From contig JAQGKG010000464.1 of NCBI GenBank assembly GCA_028290245.1, positions 1 through 12,437 on the forward strand: a stretch of DNA of 12,437 bases. The letters run 5' to 3'. Below, one piece after another: positions 1 to 6,595 of this stretch (its first letter is position 1; each line of letters begins with the position of its first letter). The notes beneath the pieces are model-generated. The model was not told the DNA's origin. It saw only the letters and a program-made list of their open reading frames with translations, and did no database searches. A program made the position numbers and the translations under genes. This DNA comes from Devosia sp. Its GTDB lineage: Bacteria > Pseudomonadota > Alphaproteobacteria > Rhizobiales > Devosiaceae.

Positions 1-2
1 CC

Positions 3-101
3 CGCTCGGCCGAGTTCGTAAAAGTGCTGGAAAACGTCGCGATCCCATACTTGGGCGGCGAAGAGATTACGATCTGGGTCGGTTTCGATACGCGCGGGTA
101 A
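3..101 (+). CDS. C-terminal fragment of an unrecognised protein (5' end outside window)
   Basis: An open frame enters from the left edge and ends in TAA at 99-101, giving about 32 residues that end in EEITIWVGFDTRG. Codon third positions are mostly G or C, as in the clear genes of this window, and a strong intrinsic terminator begins 22 bases after the stop. Both points support a real gene end rather than a chance frame. I do not recognise the family from this tail. It is the only plus-strand gene in the window and runs convergently towards the gcv operon. No function is proposed. Confidence 0.6.
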   Translation, partial: RSAEFVKVLENVAIPYLGGEEITIWVGFDTRG

Positions 102-123
102 ACGACCAGACAACATTGCATTG

Positions 124-162
124 AAAAGGCCCGCGAAGCGATCCGCGGGCCTTTTTGTTTTT
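124..162 (+). terminator. Intrinsic terminator of the left-edge gene, probably bidirectional
   Basis: AAAAGGCCCGCG (124-135) pairs perfectly with CGCGGGCCTTTT (144-155) around the 8-base loop AAGCGATC, and a T-rich run continues to 162 on the plus strand. On the minus strand the stem also ends in TTTT. The element lies between convergent transcription units, so it probably stops the gcv operon as well. Confidence 0.88.
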
Positions 163-189
163 ACCTAATTCAGCCAAATCCACCGTGCA

Positions 190-232
190 GCACCTCCCCC
201 TTGATGGGGGAGGCTGGGTGGGGGTGTGGTTT
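190..232 (+). repeat. REP-like palindromic repeat, copy R1
   Basis: The palindrome CCTCCCCC (193-200), TTGAT, GGGGGAGG (206-213) is followed by a G-rich tail running into GTGTGGTTT. The same palindrome-plus-tail unit recurs at 251-290, 3337-3371 and 3415-3450. R1 and R2 are inverted with their tails facing each other. The surrounding stretch, 102 to 420, has no intact gene: it holds the terminator, this repeat pair and the duplicated gcvPB tail. Confidence 0.75.
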
Positions 233-250
233 AGGCGAGATACTGGGGCC

Positions 251-290
251 AAACACCGCCCTCCCTAGCCCTCCCCTCAAGGGGGAGGGT
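251..290 (-). repeat. REP-like palindromic repeat, copy R2 (inverted relative to R1)
   Basis: On the minus strand this reads ACCCTCCCCCTTGAGGGG, then AGGGCTAGGGAGGGCGGTGTTT, closely matching R1 in order and content. The palindromic core is CCCTCCCC (269-276), TCAA, GGGGGAGGG (281-289). It is separated from R1 by about 18 bases. It is non-coding and lies beyond the 3' end of the gcv operon. Confidence 0.75.
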
Positions 291-300
291 ACAGATCGCG

Positions 301-360
301 TTACTCTGCGGCCTTCATCGCTTCCACGCGCCGTTCCCACTTCAAAATCGGCGACCGTGT
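301..360 (-). repeat. Decayed duplicate of the 3' end of gcvPB
   Basis: The 60 bases from 301 match 421-480, the true end of gcvPB, with about nine differences. On the minus strand, in the same frame as gcvPB, it reads RSPILKWERRVEAMKAAE and then TAA, against RSPILKWERPVEAMKPAE and TAG in the gene. The offset is exactly 120 bases. Two in-frame TAG codons (421-423 and 367-369) lie before it, so it is not translated as part of GcvPB. Similarity fades beyond about 358. It looks like the trace of a tandem duplication or of recombination with another gcvPB copy. Confidence 0.8.
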
Positions 361-420
361 GGGCGCCTATTTCAGCAAGGTCCAATTCGGCAAGCAGGGT
401 GAGCCGAAAAATGCTGCGGC

Positions 421-1968
421 CTACTCTGCGGGCTTCATCGCTTCCACCGGCCGTTCCCATTTCAGGATCGGCGATCGTGCAGCACGCGTTTCATCCAGCC
501 GGCGGCGTGGGGCGTTCATTGGCGCTGAGGTAAACCGCTGGCTGTTGCCGGACTTGGCATCCAGCGCCAGCTCTTCCATCACGTCGCAGAAGCGGTCCAG
601 GGTCTGCTTGCTTTCGCTTTCGGTCGGCTCGATCAGCATGGCGCCATGGACGACCAAGGGGAAATACATGGTCATCGGGTGGAAGCCTTCGTCGATCAGC
701 GCCTTGGCGAAGTCCAGCGTGGTGACGCCGGTACCAGCGAGGAACGTGTCGTCGAACAGCGCCTCATGCATGGTTGGATAGTCGTTGAACGGCACCGAGA
801 AGACGTGGCTCAGGCGCGCCTTGATGTAATTGGCATTCAGCACCGCATCCTGCGCCGCCTGGGCCAAGCCGTCGCCACCGTGGCTGAGCATATAGGTCAG
901 CGCGCGCACATACATGCCCATCTGCCCCTGGAAGGCCGTGATGCGGCCCAAGGACTCGCCGGTCTCATGCTCAACCAACTCAAGACCGTTGTCGCCCTTG
1001 CGAACGAAGGGTACCGGCGCGAATGGCGCCAGCGCTGCCGATAGGACGACAGGGCCGGCGCCCGGACCGCCGCCGCCATGTGGCGTCGAGAAGGTTTTGT
1101 GCAGGTTGATATGCATGGCGTCGATGCCGAGATCGCCCGGACGGACCACACCCATGATGGCGTTGAAATTGGCGCCATCGCAGTAGAAGAACGCCCCGGC
1201 CGCATGCACGGCTTCGGCGATCTCGATCACCTGTGGCTCGAACAGCCCGCAGGTATTCGGGTTGGTCAGCATGATCGCCGCCACTTCTGGCGACAGCGCA
1301 TCCTTGACCGCCTGCACATCGACGGTGCCGTCGGTGCGGGCGGGGATCGGCTTGACGGAATAGCCGAGGAAGGCCGCCGTTGCCGGGTTGGTACCATGGG
1401 CGCTTTCCGGCACCAGCACGATCGTGCGGTGGCCCTGGCCTGCGGCAGTCTGTGCCGCTTTGATCGCCATCATTCCCAGCAACTCGCCATGTGCGCCTGC
1501 CTTGGGCGTCAGCGCCACGGCAGCGGTATTGGTGAGAGTCATCAGCCAGTGTGAGAGCTCGTTCATCAGCTCCAGCGCGCCCTGCACGGTCGAGACCGGC
1601 TGCAGCGGGTGGATATCGGAGAAGCCGGGCAGGCGGGCCATCTTCTCGTTGAGGCGCGGATTGTGCTTCATAGTGCACGACCCGAGCGGATACATGCCGC
1701 TGTCGATCGAGTGGTTCAAACGCGACAGGCGCACATAGTGGCGCATCGCCTCGGGCTCGGTCAGGCCGGCGAGATCCAGCGGCGTCTTGCGCTCGAAACC
1801 GCCGAGACGATCCATGGTGATGGTCACATCTGGCAGGTCGACGCCCGAGTGCTCGGTATCGCCGATCTCGAACAGCAGCGGTTCATTTGGCAGCAGCGAC
1901 GAGCCGGAGGTCGAGGAGAAGCCCGAAGTGCCCACGCCGGTGGGGCGGCCTTGATTGTTCATGCTCAT
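421..1968 (-). CDS. gcvPB: Glycine dehydrogenase (decarboxylating), subunit 2 (P-protein, PLP-binding chain)
   Basis: This is the C-terminal half of P-protein in the split, two-chain form. With GcvPA it decarboxylates glycine and passes the aminomethyl group to the lipoyl arm of GcvH, in the cytoplasm. The 515-residue length fits the family. Visible motifs are SIDSGMYPLGSCTMKHNPRL (about 87-106), TPKAGAHGE (about 154-162), ESAHGTNPATA (about 188-198), TNPNTCGLFE (about 235-244) and NLHKTFSTPHGGGGPGAGP, in which Lys291 is the expected Schiff-base lysine for pyridoxal phosphate. The ATG at 1968-1966 overlaps the gcvPA stop as ATGA and has GGAGGA about seven bases upstream, so the two chains are translationally coupled. 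A second ATG two codons later is possible. The first 25 residues are Ser/Gly-rich and less conserved. The end of the gene is duplicated at 301-360. Confidence 0.97.
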   Translation of the reverse strand: MSMNNQGRPTGVGTSGFSSTSGSSLLPNEPLLFEIGDTEHSGVDLPDVTITMDRLGGFERKTPLDLAGLTEPEAMRHYVRLSRLNHSIDSGMYPLGSCTMKHNPRLNEKMARLPGFSDIHPLQPVSTVQGALELMNELSHWLMTLTNTAAVALTPKAGAHGELLGMMAIKAAQTAAGQGHRTIVLVPESAHGTNPATAAFLGYSVKPIPARTDGTVDVQAVKDALSPEVAAIMLTNPNTCGLFEPQVIEIAEAVHAAGAFFYCDGANFNAIMGVVRPGDLGIDAMHINLHKTFSTPHGGGGPGAGPVVLSAALAPFAPVPFVRKGDNGLELVEHETGESLGRITAFQGQMGMYVRALTYMLSHGGDGLAQAAQDAVLNANYIKARLSHVFSVPFNDYPTMHEALFDDTFLAGTGVTTLDFAKALIDEGFHPMTMYFPLVVHGAMLIEPTESESKQTLDRFCDVMEELALDAKSGNSQRFTSAPMNAPRRRLDETRAARSPILKWERPVEAMKPAE

Positions 1969-3308
1969 GCGAGTTCCTCCGAAAGAGCGGCGCAGAGCGC
2001 CGATATATCGGCATCGGTGGTGAGTTCGGTGGCGGCCAGCACGATCAGGTTGGCAACCGACGGGTCGCTTGGCTCCAGCCGGCTGACCGGCACGCCGCCG
2101 AGAATGCCGCGGGCGGCCAGACGCTCGATCAACTCTGCCGCAGGCTGGGACGTGCGGATGGTCATCTCGTTGAAGAAGGTGTCATTCAGCACTTCGACGC
2201 CCGGCACGGCAGCCAGTGCATCGGCCAGCTTGCAGGCATGGGCATGGTTGAGGCGGGCGAGGCGGGTGAAGCCGGCCTCGCCCAGCAGACCCATGTGGAT
2301 CGAGAAGGCGAGGGCGCAGAGCCCCGAATTGGTGCAGATGTTGCTCGTCGCCTTTTCGCGGCGAATATGCTGCTCGCGGGTCGATAGCGTCAGCACGAAG
2401 CCGCGCTGGCCTTCGGCGTCGACGGTTTCGCCACACAGGCGCCCGGGCATCTGGCGGATGAATTCCTTGCGGGTTGCCATCAGGCCGAGATAGGGGCCGC
2501 CGAAGTTCAGCGCATTGCCGATCGACTGGCCCTCGGCCACCACGATATCAGCACCGAGCGCGCCGGGAGCCTCGAGCAGGCCGAGCGAGACGACTTCGGT
2601 GATCACCACGATCAGCAGCGCGCCCTTGGCATGGGCAGCGTCGGCCGCAGCCTTCATGTTGCGCAGGTGGCCGTAAAAGTCCGGCGTCTGGATCACGATA
2701 GCGGCGGTATGCTCATCGATATGATCGAGAATGTCGCCTTGACCGTCCGGAGAGGCCGACAGGCATTCGAGATCGGCGTCGTCCTTGAGATAGGCCTTTA
2801 CCACATCGCGATAATGCGGATGCAGCCCACCCGACAGGACGATCTTGTTGCGCTTGGTCAGGCGACGCGCCATCAGCACGGCTTCAGCGGTGCCGGTCGA
2901 GCCGTCGTAGAGGCTGGCGTTGGCCACATCCATGCCGGTGAGCTTGGCCACCTGGGTCTGGAATTCGAACAGCATCTGCAGGGTGCCCTGCGAAATTTCC
3001 GGCTGATACGGCGTATAGGCGGTGAGCCATTCCGACCGCTGGATCAGGTGATCGACGGTGGCCGGCACATGGTGGCGATAGGCGCCCGCACCAACGAAAA
3101 ACGGGCCATCGGCACCGGCATGGTTCTTGGCCGACAGTGCCTTCAAATGCGCTTCGACGAGAAATTCGGGGCTATGGGCGGGCAAGCCGAGATCGAAGGT
3201 CTTCAGCGCCTTGGCGGGCACGGCACTGAACAAGGCATCGATATTGGCCGCACCGATGACGCCAAGCATCTCGGCGCGTTCGGCTTCGGAATGAGGAAGA
3301 TAGCGCAT
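1965..3308 (-). CDS. gcvPA: Glycine dehydrogenase (decarboxylating), subunit 1 (P-protein)
   Basis: This is the N-terminal half of split P-protein, 447 residues, partner of the PLP-carrying GcvPB in the glycine cleavage complex. The N-terminus MRYLPHSEAERAEMLGVIG is the usual start of this subunit and fixes the ATG at 3308. Further recognisable stretches are TAYTPYQPEISQGTLQMLFE (about 95-114), DVANASLYDGSTGTAEAVLM (about 127-146), ESIGNALNFGGPYLGLMA-like sequence in the middle (read here as GQSIGNALNFGGPYLGLMA) and RREKATSNICTNSGL (about 316-330). It overlaps gcvPB by four bases. No good Shine-Dalgarno sequence precedes the ATG, only a GGAA about 12 bases upstream. A REP pair fills most of the 145-base gap after gcvH and ends 28 bases before this start, so its translation may depend on that structure. 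Confidence 0.97.
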   Translation of the reverse strand: MRYLPHSEAERAEMLGVIGAANIDALFSAVPAKALKTFDLGLPAHSPEFLVEAHLKALSAKNHAGADGPFFVGAGAYRHHVPATVDHLIQRSEWLTAYTPYQPEISQGTLQMLFEFQTQVAKLTGMDVANASLYDGSTGTAEAVLMARRLTKRNKIVLSGGLHPHYRDVVKAYLKDDADLECLSASPDGQGDILDHIDEHTAAIVIQTPDFYGHLRNMKAAADAAHAKGALLIVVITEVVSLGLLEAPGALGADIVVAEGQSIGNALNFGGPYLGLMATRKEFIRQMPGRLCGETVDAEGQRGFVLTLSTREQHIRREKATSNICTNSGLCALAFSIHMGLLGEAGFTRLARLNHAHACKLADALAAVPGVEVLNDTFFNEMTIRTSQPAAELIERLAARGILGGVPVSRLEPSDPSVANLIVLAATELTTDADISALCAALSEELA

Positions 3309-3336
3309 GGTTATTCGGGTTCCAGTTTGTGGCTAG

Positions 3337-3371
3337 AACCCCCTCCCTTCCCTCCCCTCAAGGGGGAGGGT
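3337..3371 (-). repeat. REP-like palindromic repeat, copy R3, inside the gcv operon
   Basis: On the minus strand it reads ACCCTCCCCCTTGAGGGG followed by AGGGAAGGGAGGGGGTT, the same unit as R2 and R4. It lies 28 bases upstream of the gcvPA start codon. R3 and R4 are inverted with palindromes facing each other, about 43 bases apart, so in the operon mRNA they could form one long stem. Confidence 0.78.
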
Positions 3372-3414
3372 GAAAGCTGCGTGTTTGGCTAAATGGTGCC
3401 AGATCCACTGCGGC

Positions 3415-3450
3415 AACCCTCCCCCTTGAGGGGAGGGCAGGGAGGGGGGC
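3415..3450 (+). repeat. REP-like palindromic repeat, copy R4, inside the gcv operon
   Basis: The unit reads AACCCTCCCCCTTGAGGGG followed by AGGGCAGGGAGGGGGGC. It is nearly the exact inverse of R3 and ends three bases from the gcvH stop codon. Together R3 and R4 occupy most of the gcvH-gcvPA gap and could act as an mRNA stabiliser or a partial transcription barrier. Confidence 0.78.
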
Positions 3451-3453
3451 TTG

Positions 3454-3819
3454 CTAAAGCGTCAGCTCGGCGTAAGCGTCGGAATCGAGCAGGCCGTCGA
3501 GTTCGGCGGCGTCGGCGATGGCGATCTTGTAGATCCAGCCGCCGGCTTCGGGATCGGCATTGATCAGGCCGGGGTTGCCGGTCAGCTCGTCATTGATCTC
3601 GGTGACGGTGCCCGAGACAGGCGCGTAAATCTCGGAGGCCGCTTTCACGGACTCGACGACGGCCGCCTCATCACCCTTCTTGAGCACTTTGCCAACGGCC
3701 GGCAGTTCGACGAAGACGATGTCGCCCAGCGCTTCCTGCGCGAAGGGGGTGATGCCGACGATGCCGGTCGAACCTTCGACGCGAATATATTCGTGGTCAG
3801 GAGTGAACTTGGTGGTCAT
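3454..3819 (-). CDS. gcvH: Glycine cleavage system H protein (lipoyl carrier)
   Basis: This is the 121-residue lipoyl carrier that shuttles the aminomethyl intermediate between P-, T- and L-proteins. The start MTTKFTPDHEYIRVEG is typical for the family. The lipoylation site is the ESVKA motif, with Lys59 as the expected modified residue, followed by SEIYAPVSGTVTEIN and NDELTGNPGLINADP, both hallmarks of GcvH. The frame is open for another 42 codons upstream, but that part overlaps gcvT, is Arg/Cys-rich and is unlike the family, so the ATG at 3819 is preferred. A TGAGAGA purine run about eight bases upstream serves as ribosome binding site and includes the gcvT stop codon. The gene sits 10 bases after gcvT. 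Confidence 0.97.
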   Translation of the reverse strand: MTTKFTPDHEYIRVEGSTGIVGITPFAQEALGDIVFVELPAVGKVLKKGDEAAVVESVKAASEIYAPVSGTVTEINDELTGNPGLINADPEAGGWIYKIAIADAAELDGLLDSDAYAELTL

Positions 3820-3829
3820 GGCAGGTCTC

Positions 3830-4999
3830 TCAACTGGCTTTGGGCTTGCGGAAATAACGATGTGGCACGAATGGCGTGGGCACGACCTCGGCCGGCTGGG
3901 CGCGGCCGCGCACCGACACCTGCAGCTTGCTGCCGTGTTCGGCATAGGCGGGCGGCACGAAACCGAGGGCGATGGCCTTGCCCAGCGATGGCGCGAAGCC
4001 GCCGCTGGTGACGACGCCGATGGCGGTGCCGGAGGCGTCGAGAATCTCTGCGCCTTCGCGGGCAGGGGCGCCGTCGACGATCAGGCCGACGCGGATGCGG
4101 GACAGTGCACCCTCGCGTTCGGCAAGAATGCGCGCGGCGCCGGGAAAGTCAGCGGCCTCGCGGCGGCGCTTGGACACGGCAAAGCCGAGATCGGCTTCGG
4201 TGGGGGAGATGGTCTCGTCGAGGTCGTGGCCATAAAGCGGTAGCCCGGCTTCGAGGCGGAGACTATCGCGGGCGCCAAGGCCGATCGGCTTGACGCGGTC
4301 GTCGGCCAGCAGGGCGTCCCAAAGCTCAGGCGCATTGGCGTTAGGAACGAGAATTTCAAAGCCGTCCTCGCCGGTGTAACCGGAACGGGCGACGATGATC
4401 TGCTGGTCAGCAAAATCGAAAGCTGCGTATTGCATGAAGCCGAGCTGTTCGGCGCCAGGCGCCAGTGCGGACATTACTGCGACGGCTTCTGGGCCCTGCA
4501 GCGCCAGCAGCGCATTGTCGCCATCGGCGCGGGTGAGCTTGGCCTTGTCGCCGGCAGCAGCCTCGATGCGGGCAAAGTCGCCGTCTTTGGTGCCGGCGTT
4601 GACCACGATGTAGAGGGCGCCACCATCAACAGGCGACCGACCGACCATCAAGTCATCGATGGTGCCGCCTGTTTCGTTGAGCAGCAGGGTGTAGCGAATC
4701 TGGCCGGGCTTGAGGCCGGCAATGTCACCACAGATCAGCGGCTCGATGATCGCCGCCACCGCTGCGTGATCCGCTTCGGCGTCGCCGCTCGGATTATTGA
4801 GCAGCAGAAAACTTGGCCCCATATGCGAAACATCGAACAGCCCCGCATGCTCACGGCACCATTTGTGCTCGGTCATGATGCCCGACGGGTACTGCACGGG
4901 GAGCGAATAGCCGCCGAACGGCACCATGCGGCCATTGGCGTTCATATGCCGTTCATATAGCGGCGTAGTCTTGAGGTTTTCGGCTGAGGTTTCGGCCAT
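3830..4999 (-). CDS. gcvT: Aminomethyltransferase (glycine cleavage T protein)
   Basis: This enzyme transfers the one-carbon unit from aminomethyl-lipoyl GcvH to tetrahydrofolate, releasing ammonia and giving 5,10-methylene-tetrahydrofolate. It has 389 residues from the ATG at 4999. Family marks are TPLYERHMNANGRMVPFGGY near the N-terminus, GLFDVSHMG (about 53-61), LLNETGGTIDDLMV (the Asp pair at about 115-116 includes the catalytic aspartate), ARSGYTGEDGFEI in the middle and GLGARDSLRLEAGLPLYGHD, which binds folate-side residues in known structures. The C-terminal barrel domain ends in PFVPHRYFRKPKAS. The frame also permits GTG at 5005, but GGGA lies seven bases before the ATG and touches the GTG, so the ATG is chosen. 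It is the first gene of the riboswitch-controlled operon. Confidence 0.96.
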   Translation of the reverse strand: MAETSAENLKTTPLYERHMNANGRMVPFGGYSLPVQYPSGIMTEHKWCREHAGLFDVSHMGPSFLLLNNPSGDAEADHAAVAAIIEPLICGDIAGLKPGQIRYTLLLNETGGTIDDLMVGRSPVDGGALYIVVNAGTKDGDFARIEAAAGDKAKLTRADGDNALLALQGPEAVAVMSALAPGAEQLGFMQYAAFDFADQQIIVARSGYTGEDGFEILVPNANAPELWDALLADDRVKPIGLGARDSLRLEAGLPLYGHDLDETISPTEADLGFAVSKRRREAADFPGAARILAEREGALSRIRVGLIVDGAPAREGAEILDASGTAIGVVTSGGFAPSLGKAIALGFVPPAYAEHGSKLQVSVRGRAQPAEVVPTPFVPHRYFRKPKAS

Positions 5000-5016
5000 C
5001 AACACATCCCGGATTT

Positions 5017-5055
5017 AAGAACAAGGCGACACGACTACACTCGCCCTGCGGCGAA
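5017..5055 (-). promoter_or_regulatory. Candidate expression platform of the glycine riboswitch
   Basis: On the minus strand GGCGA (5045-5041) can pair either with the upstream TCGCC (5054-5050, four-base loop) or with the downstream TCGCC (5029-5025, 11-base loop). The two stems exclude each other. The downstream one is followed directly by the U-rich run TTGTTCTT (5024-5017), as in a short terminator, and lies just ahead of the gcvT ribosome binding site. The stems are only five base pairs long, so the role is inferred. Confidence 0.45.
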
Positions 5056-5061
5056 TTCCGT

Positions 5062-5246
5062 GCCCCCTCTGTCCTCGACACCTGAGAGATTTCCCAGCTG
5101 AGCGCTGGTTGCTCCTTCGGTGGGACCGTGCAATGCGCCGGTCCGCTTTCCAGAGTTTTCGGCCGACTGCGGTCCGTTTGCCTGAGAGTTTCCGGGGCGG
5201 TTGCTCCTTCGGCGCTGGAGTAAATCCAGTCTCTCCCGCAGTCGTC
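5062..5246 (-). promoter_or_regulatory. Tandem glycine riboswitch upstream of gcvT
   Basis: Read on the minus strand, two glycine aptamers lie in series. Aptamer 1 opens with GACTGCGGGAGAG, contains GCCGAAGGAGCAA and AACTCTCAGGCAAA, and closes with GGACCGCAGTC, giving a perfect eight-base-pair P1 of GACTGCGG with CCGCAGTC. Aptamer 2 opens with ACTCTGGAAAGCGGACC, contains CACCGAAGGAGCAA and ATCTCTCAGGT, and closes with GAGGACAGAGG. These are the conserved cores of the glycine riboswitch. In this family both aptamers bind glycine and usually switch on the glycine cleavage operon, which begins about 60 bases downstream. The boundaries are approximate. Confidence 0.95.
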
Positions 5247-5249
5247 GGC

Positions 5250-5278
5250 ACCATGGTGGAGAAACCGCGGGAGGTCAA
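5250..5278 (-). promoter_or_regulatory. Possible sigma-70 promoter of the gcv operon
   Basis: On the minus strand TTGACC (5278-5273) is followed after 17 bases by CATGGT (5255-5250). The -10 is poor, but the predicted start near 5243 coincides with the first base of riboswitch stem P1, and the element lies just after the atp terminator, where a gcv promoter must be if the operon is independent. Confidence 0.4.
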
Positions 5279-5291
5279 TCTCGACCATTAT

Positions 5292-5328
5292 GGCACAAAC
5301 AAAAAGGCGGGCATAATGCCCGCCTTTG
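5292..5328 (-). terminator. Intrinsic terminator of the atp F0 operon
   Basis: On the minus strand AAAGGCGGGC (5327-5318) pairs with GCCCGCCTTT (5312-5303) around the short loop ATTAT, and TTTTTGTTTG follows. It lies 22 bases after the atpF stop codon and insulates the gcv operon from atp transcription. Confidence 0.9.
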
Positions 5329-5349
5329 CATTCAGATTTGTTGCACGCC

Positions 5350-5835
5350 TCAGTTCAGGCGGTTGCTCACGTCGGCGATGGCCTTGTCGACAACGGTGCC
5401 ACCCTTCTTGCCCATTTCGTCGGTGAGGACGAGGCGGGCGGCTTCGATGGCGACGTCGGCGGAGCGGGCACGAACTTCAGCAATTGCCTGGGCTTCGGCC
5501 TGAGCGATCTTGTCTTCGACGGCCTTGGTGCGGCGGGTCACTAACTCGGCAAGCGATGCCTGGGCTTCGGCGGTGAGGCGAACGGCCTCTTCCTTGGCGG
5601 CGGCGATGATGCCTTCGGCTTCGCTCTCGGCGGCGACGCGCTTCTGCTCATACTCGACAAGCAGGGCAGCGGCTTCTTCGCGCAGTGTCTTGGCCTGGGC
5701 CAGGTCGTCGGCGATCTTCTTGATCTGGCCGTCGAGCATCTTGGCTACAATCTTGGGAATGCCAAAATACAGCGCGATCGCAAGGAAAATGACGAGGGCG
5801 GCGAAGGCGTAAAAGCTATTGTCCATCCATTCCAT
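5350..5835 (-). CDS. atpF: F0F1 ATP synthase subunit b
   Basis: This is one of the two peripheral-stalk subunits of the F0 sector, 161 residues. One N-terminal membrane segment (about 7-27, FYAFAALVIFLAIALYFGIP) is followed by a long charged, Ala/Glu-rich helix typical of the b dimerisation stalk, for example KKIADDLAQAKTLREEAAAL and KEEAVRLTAEAQASLAELV. The ATG at 5835 has AAGGAG about nine bases upstream; a second ATG three codons on is less well placed. The gene starts six bases after atpF' and is the last of the F0 operon, followed by a terminator. In alphaproteobacteria b pairs with b' rather than with itself, which fits both being present here. Confidence 0.95.
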   Translation of the reverse strand: MEWMDNSFYAFAALVIFLAIALYFGIPKIVAKMLDGQIKKIADDLAQAKTLREEAAALLVEYEQKRVAAESEAEGIIAAAKEEAVRLTAEAQASLAELVTRRTKAVEDKIAQAEAQAIAEVRARSADVAIEAARLVLTDEMGKKGGTVVDKAIADVSNRLN

Positions 5836-5841
5836 GACGGC

Positions 5842-6495
5842 TTACTCCTTCGATGCCTTGGCGACGGCAGCGCGGATGCTGTCGGTCGGAATGTCGCCGA
5901 TAAGCTGCGTCACCACCGTCTGGGCGGTGTCAGCAGCGATTTCGTCGACATGGGTGAGGGCTTCGGTCTTGGTAGCCGAAATGCGCGCCTCGGCGGCGGT
6001 GACCTTGGAGGTCAGATCGGCCTCGACGGCGCTACGCTTGGCAGCCAGGTCGGACTGGATCGATTCGCGGGTCGTATTGGCAATGCCCTGAGCCTTGGAC
6101 TTGGCCTCGGCCAGCGCAGCTTCATAAGCAGCAATGGCGGCGTCGGTCTTTTCGCGCGAGGCGTCGGCTGCCGCGAGATCGGCATCGATGAGCGCCTTTC
6201 GGTTCTCGAGGATACCGCCAATGCGGGGCAGGGCCACACGGCTCATCAGCAGATAGAGCAAAGCGAAGGTAATGGTGAGCCACAGCAATTGGCTGGGGAA
6301 AGTCGCCGGATCGAAGGGTGGGAAAACGCCCGACCCATGATCTTCGGAAGCGGCGGTCGTAGCGTGGGTGCCGGCCGTTGGGTCGTCCTGACCCGTCAGG
6401 CCTACAACCGGCTCGCCGTGAGTGGCGTCGGTCGCGTTGTCGAGGTTTTCCTCGGTCGGCGTTACCGCCTCTTGAGCGAAAGCTTGCGTTACCAT
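5842..6495 (-). CDS. atpF2: F0F1 ATP synthase subunit b'
   Basis: This is the second, divergent peripheral-stalk subunit found in alphaproteobacteria and photosynthetic organisms, 217 residues. An N-terminal extension of about 60 residues, rich in Thr, Glu, Asp and Gly, leads to the motif GVFPPFDPATFPSQLLWL, typical of b', then one membrane segment (about 68-88, ending LLYLLMSRVALPRIG) and a long Ala/Lys/Glu helix. The start MVTQAFAQEA resembles other b' N-termini. Its ribosome binding site is weak (GGGA about 12 bases upstream). The 100-base gap after atpE holds two GC-rich hairpins, whereas atpF follows after only six bases. The symbol varies between annotations (atpF', atpG, atpX). Confidence 0.93.
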   Translation of the reverse strand: MVTQAFAQEAVTPTEENLDNATDATHGEPVVGLTGQDDPTAGTHATTAASEDHGSGVFPPFDPATFPSQLLWLTITFALLYLLMSRVALPRIGGILENRKALIDADLAAADASREKTDAAIAAYEAALAEAKSKAQGIANTTRESIQSDLAAKRSAVEADLTSKVTAAEARISATKTEALTHVDEIAADTAQTVVTQLIGDIPTDSIRAAVAKASKE

Positions 6496-6523
6496 CAGGT
6501 GCGGTCCCGTTAAATCCGGTCAG

Positions 6524-6572
6524 CCGGCCGAGGGCCGGAAATATGCACGCAGCCGGGAATGTCCCGGCTGCG
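6524..6572 (-). other. Two tandem hairpins between atpE and atpF'
   Basis: CGCAGCCGGGA (6548-6558) pairs perfectly with TCCCGGCTGCG (6562-6572) around a three-base loop, and CCGGCC (6524-6529) pairs with GGCCGG (6533-6538). Neither is followed by a T run on the minus strand, so they are not typical terminators. The first begins 23 bases after the atpE stop. They could protect the 3' end of a processed atpE message or damp read-through into atpF'. Confidence 0.7.
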
Positions 6573-6595
6573 AAAACTATGCGATCGCGCCGGTA

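Noticed and set aside
359..781. Plus-strand open frame spanning the duplicated gcvPB tail
   Set aside because: It is antisense to gcvPB and to the duplicated tail, and its internal peptide repeat is only the translation of that DNA duplicate. It has no separate support.
190..3450. REP-like repeats as a possible CRISPR array or transposon ends
   Set aside because: The copies are in alternating orientation, without regular spacers and without an associated transposase or cas gene in the window. They fit REP-type palindromes better.
3820..3945. A 42-codon N-terminal extension of gcvH
   Set aside because: It overlaps the gcvT 3' end in another frame, is Arg/Cys/Pro-rich and unlike GcvH, while the internal ATG at 3819 gives the standard N-terminus and has a ribosome binding site.
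4953..5288. Open frame on the minus strand through the gcvT leader
   Set aside because: The stretch is explained by the tandem glycine riboswitch. Its translation matches nothing recognisable and it overlaps gcvT out of frame.
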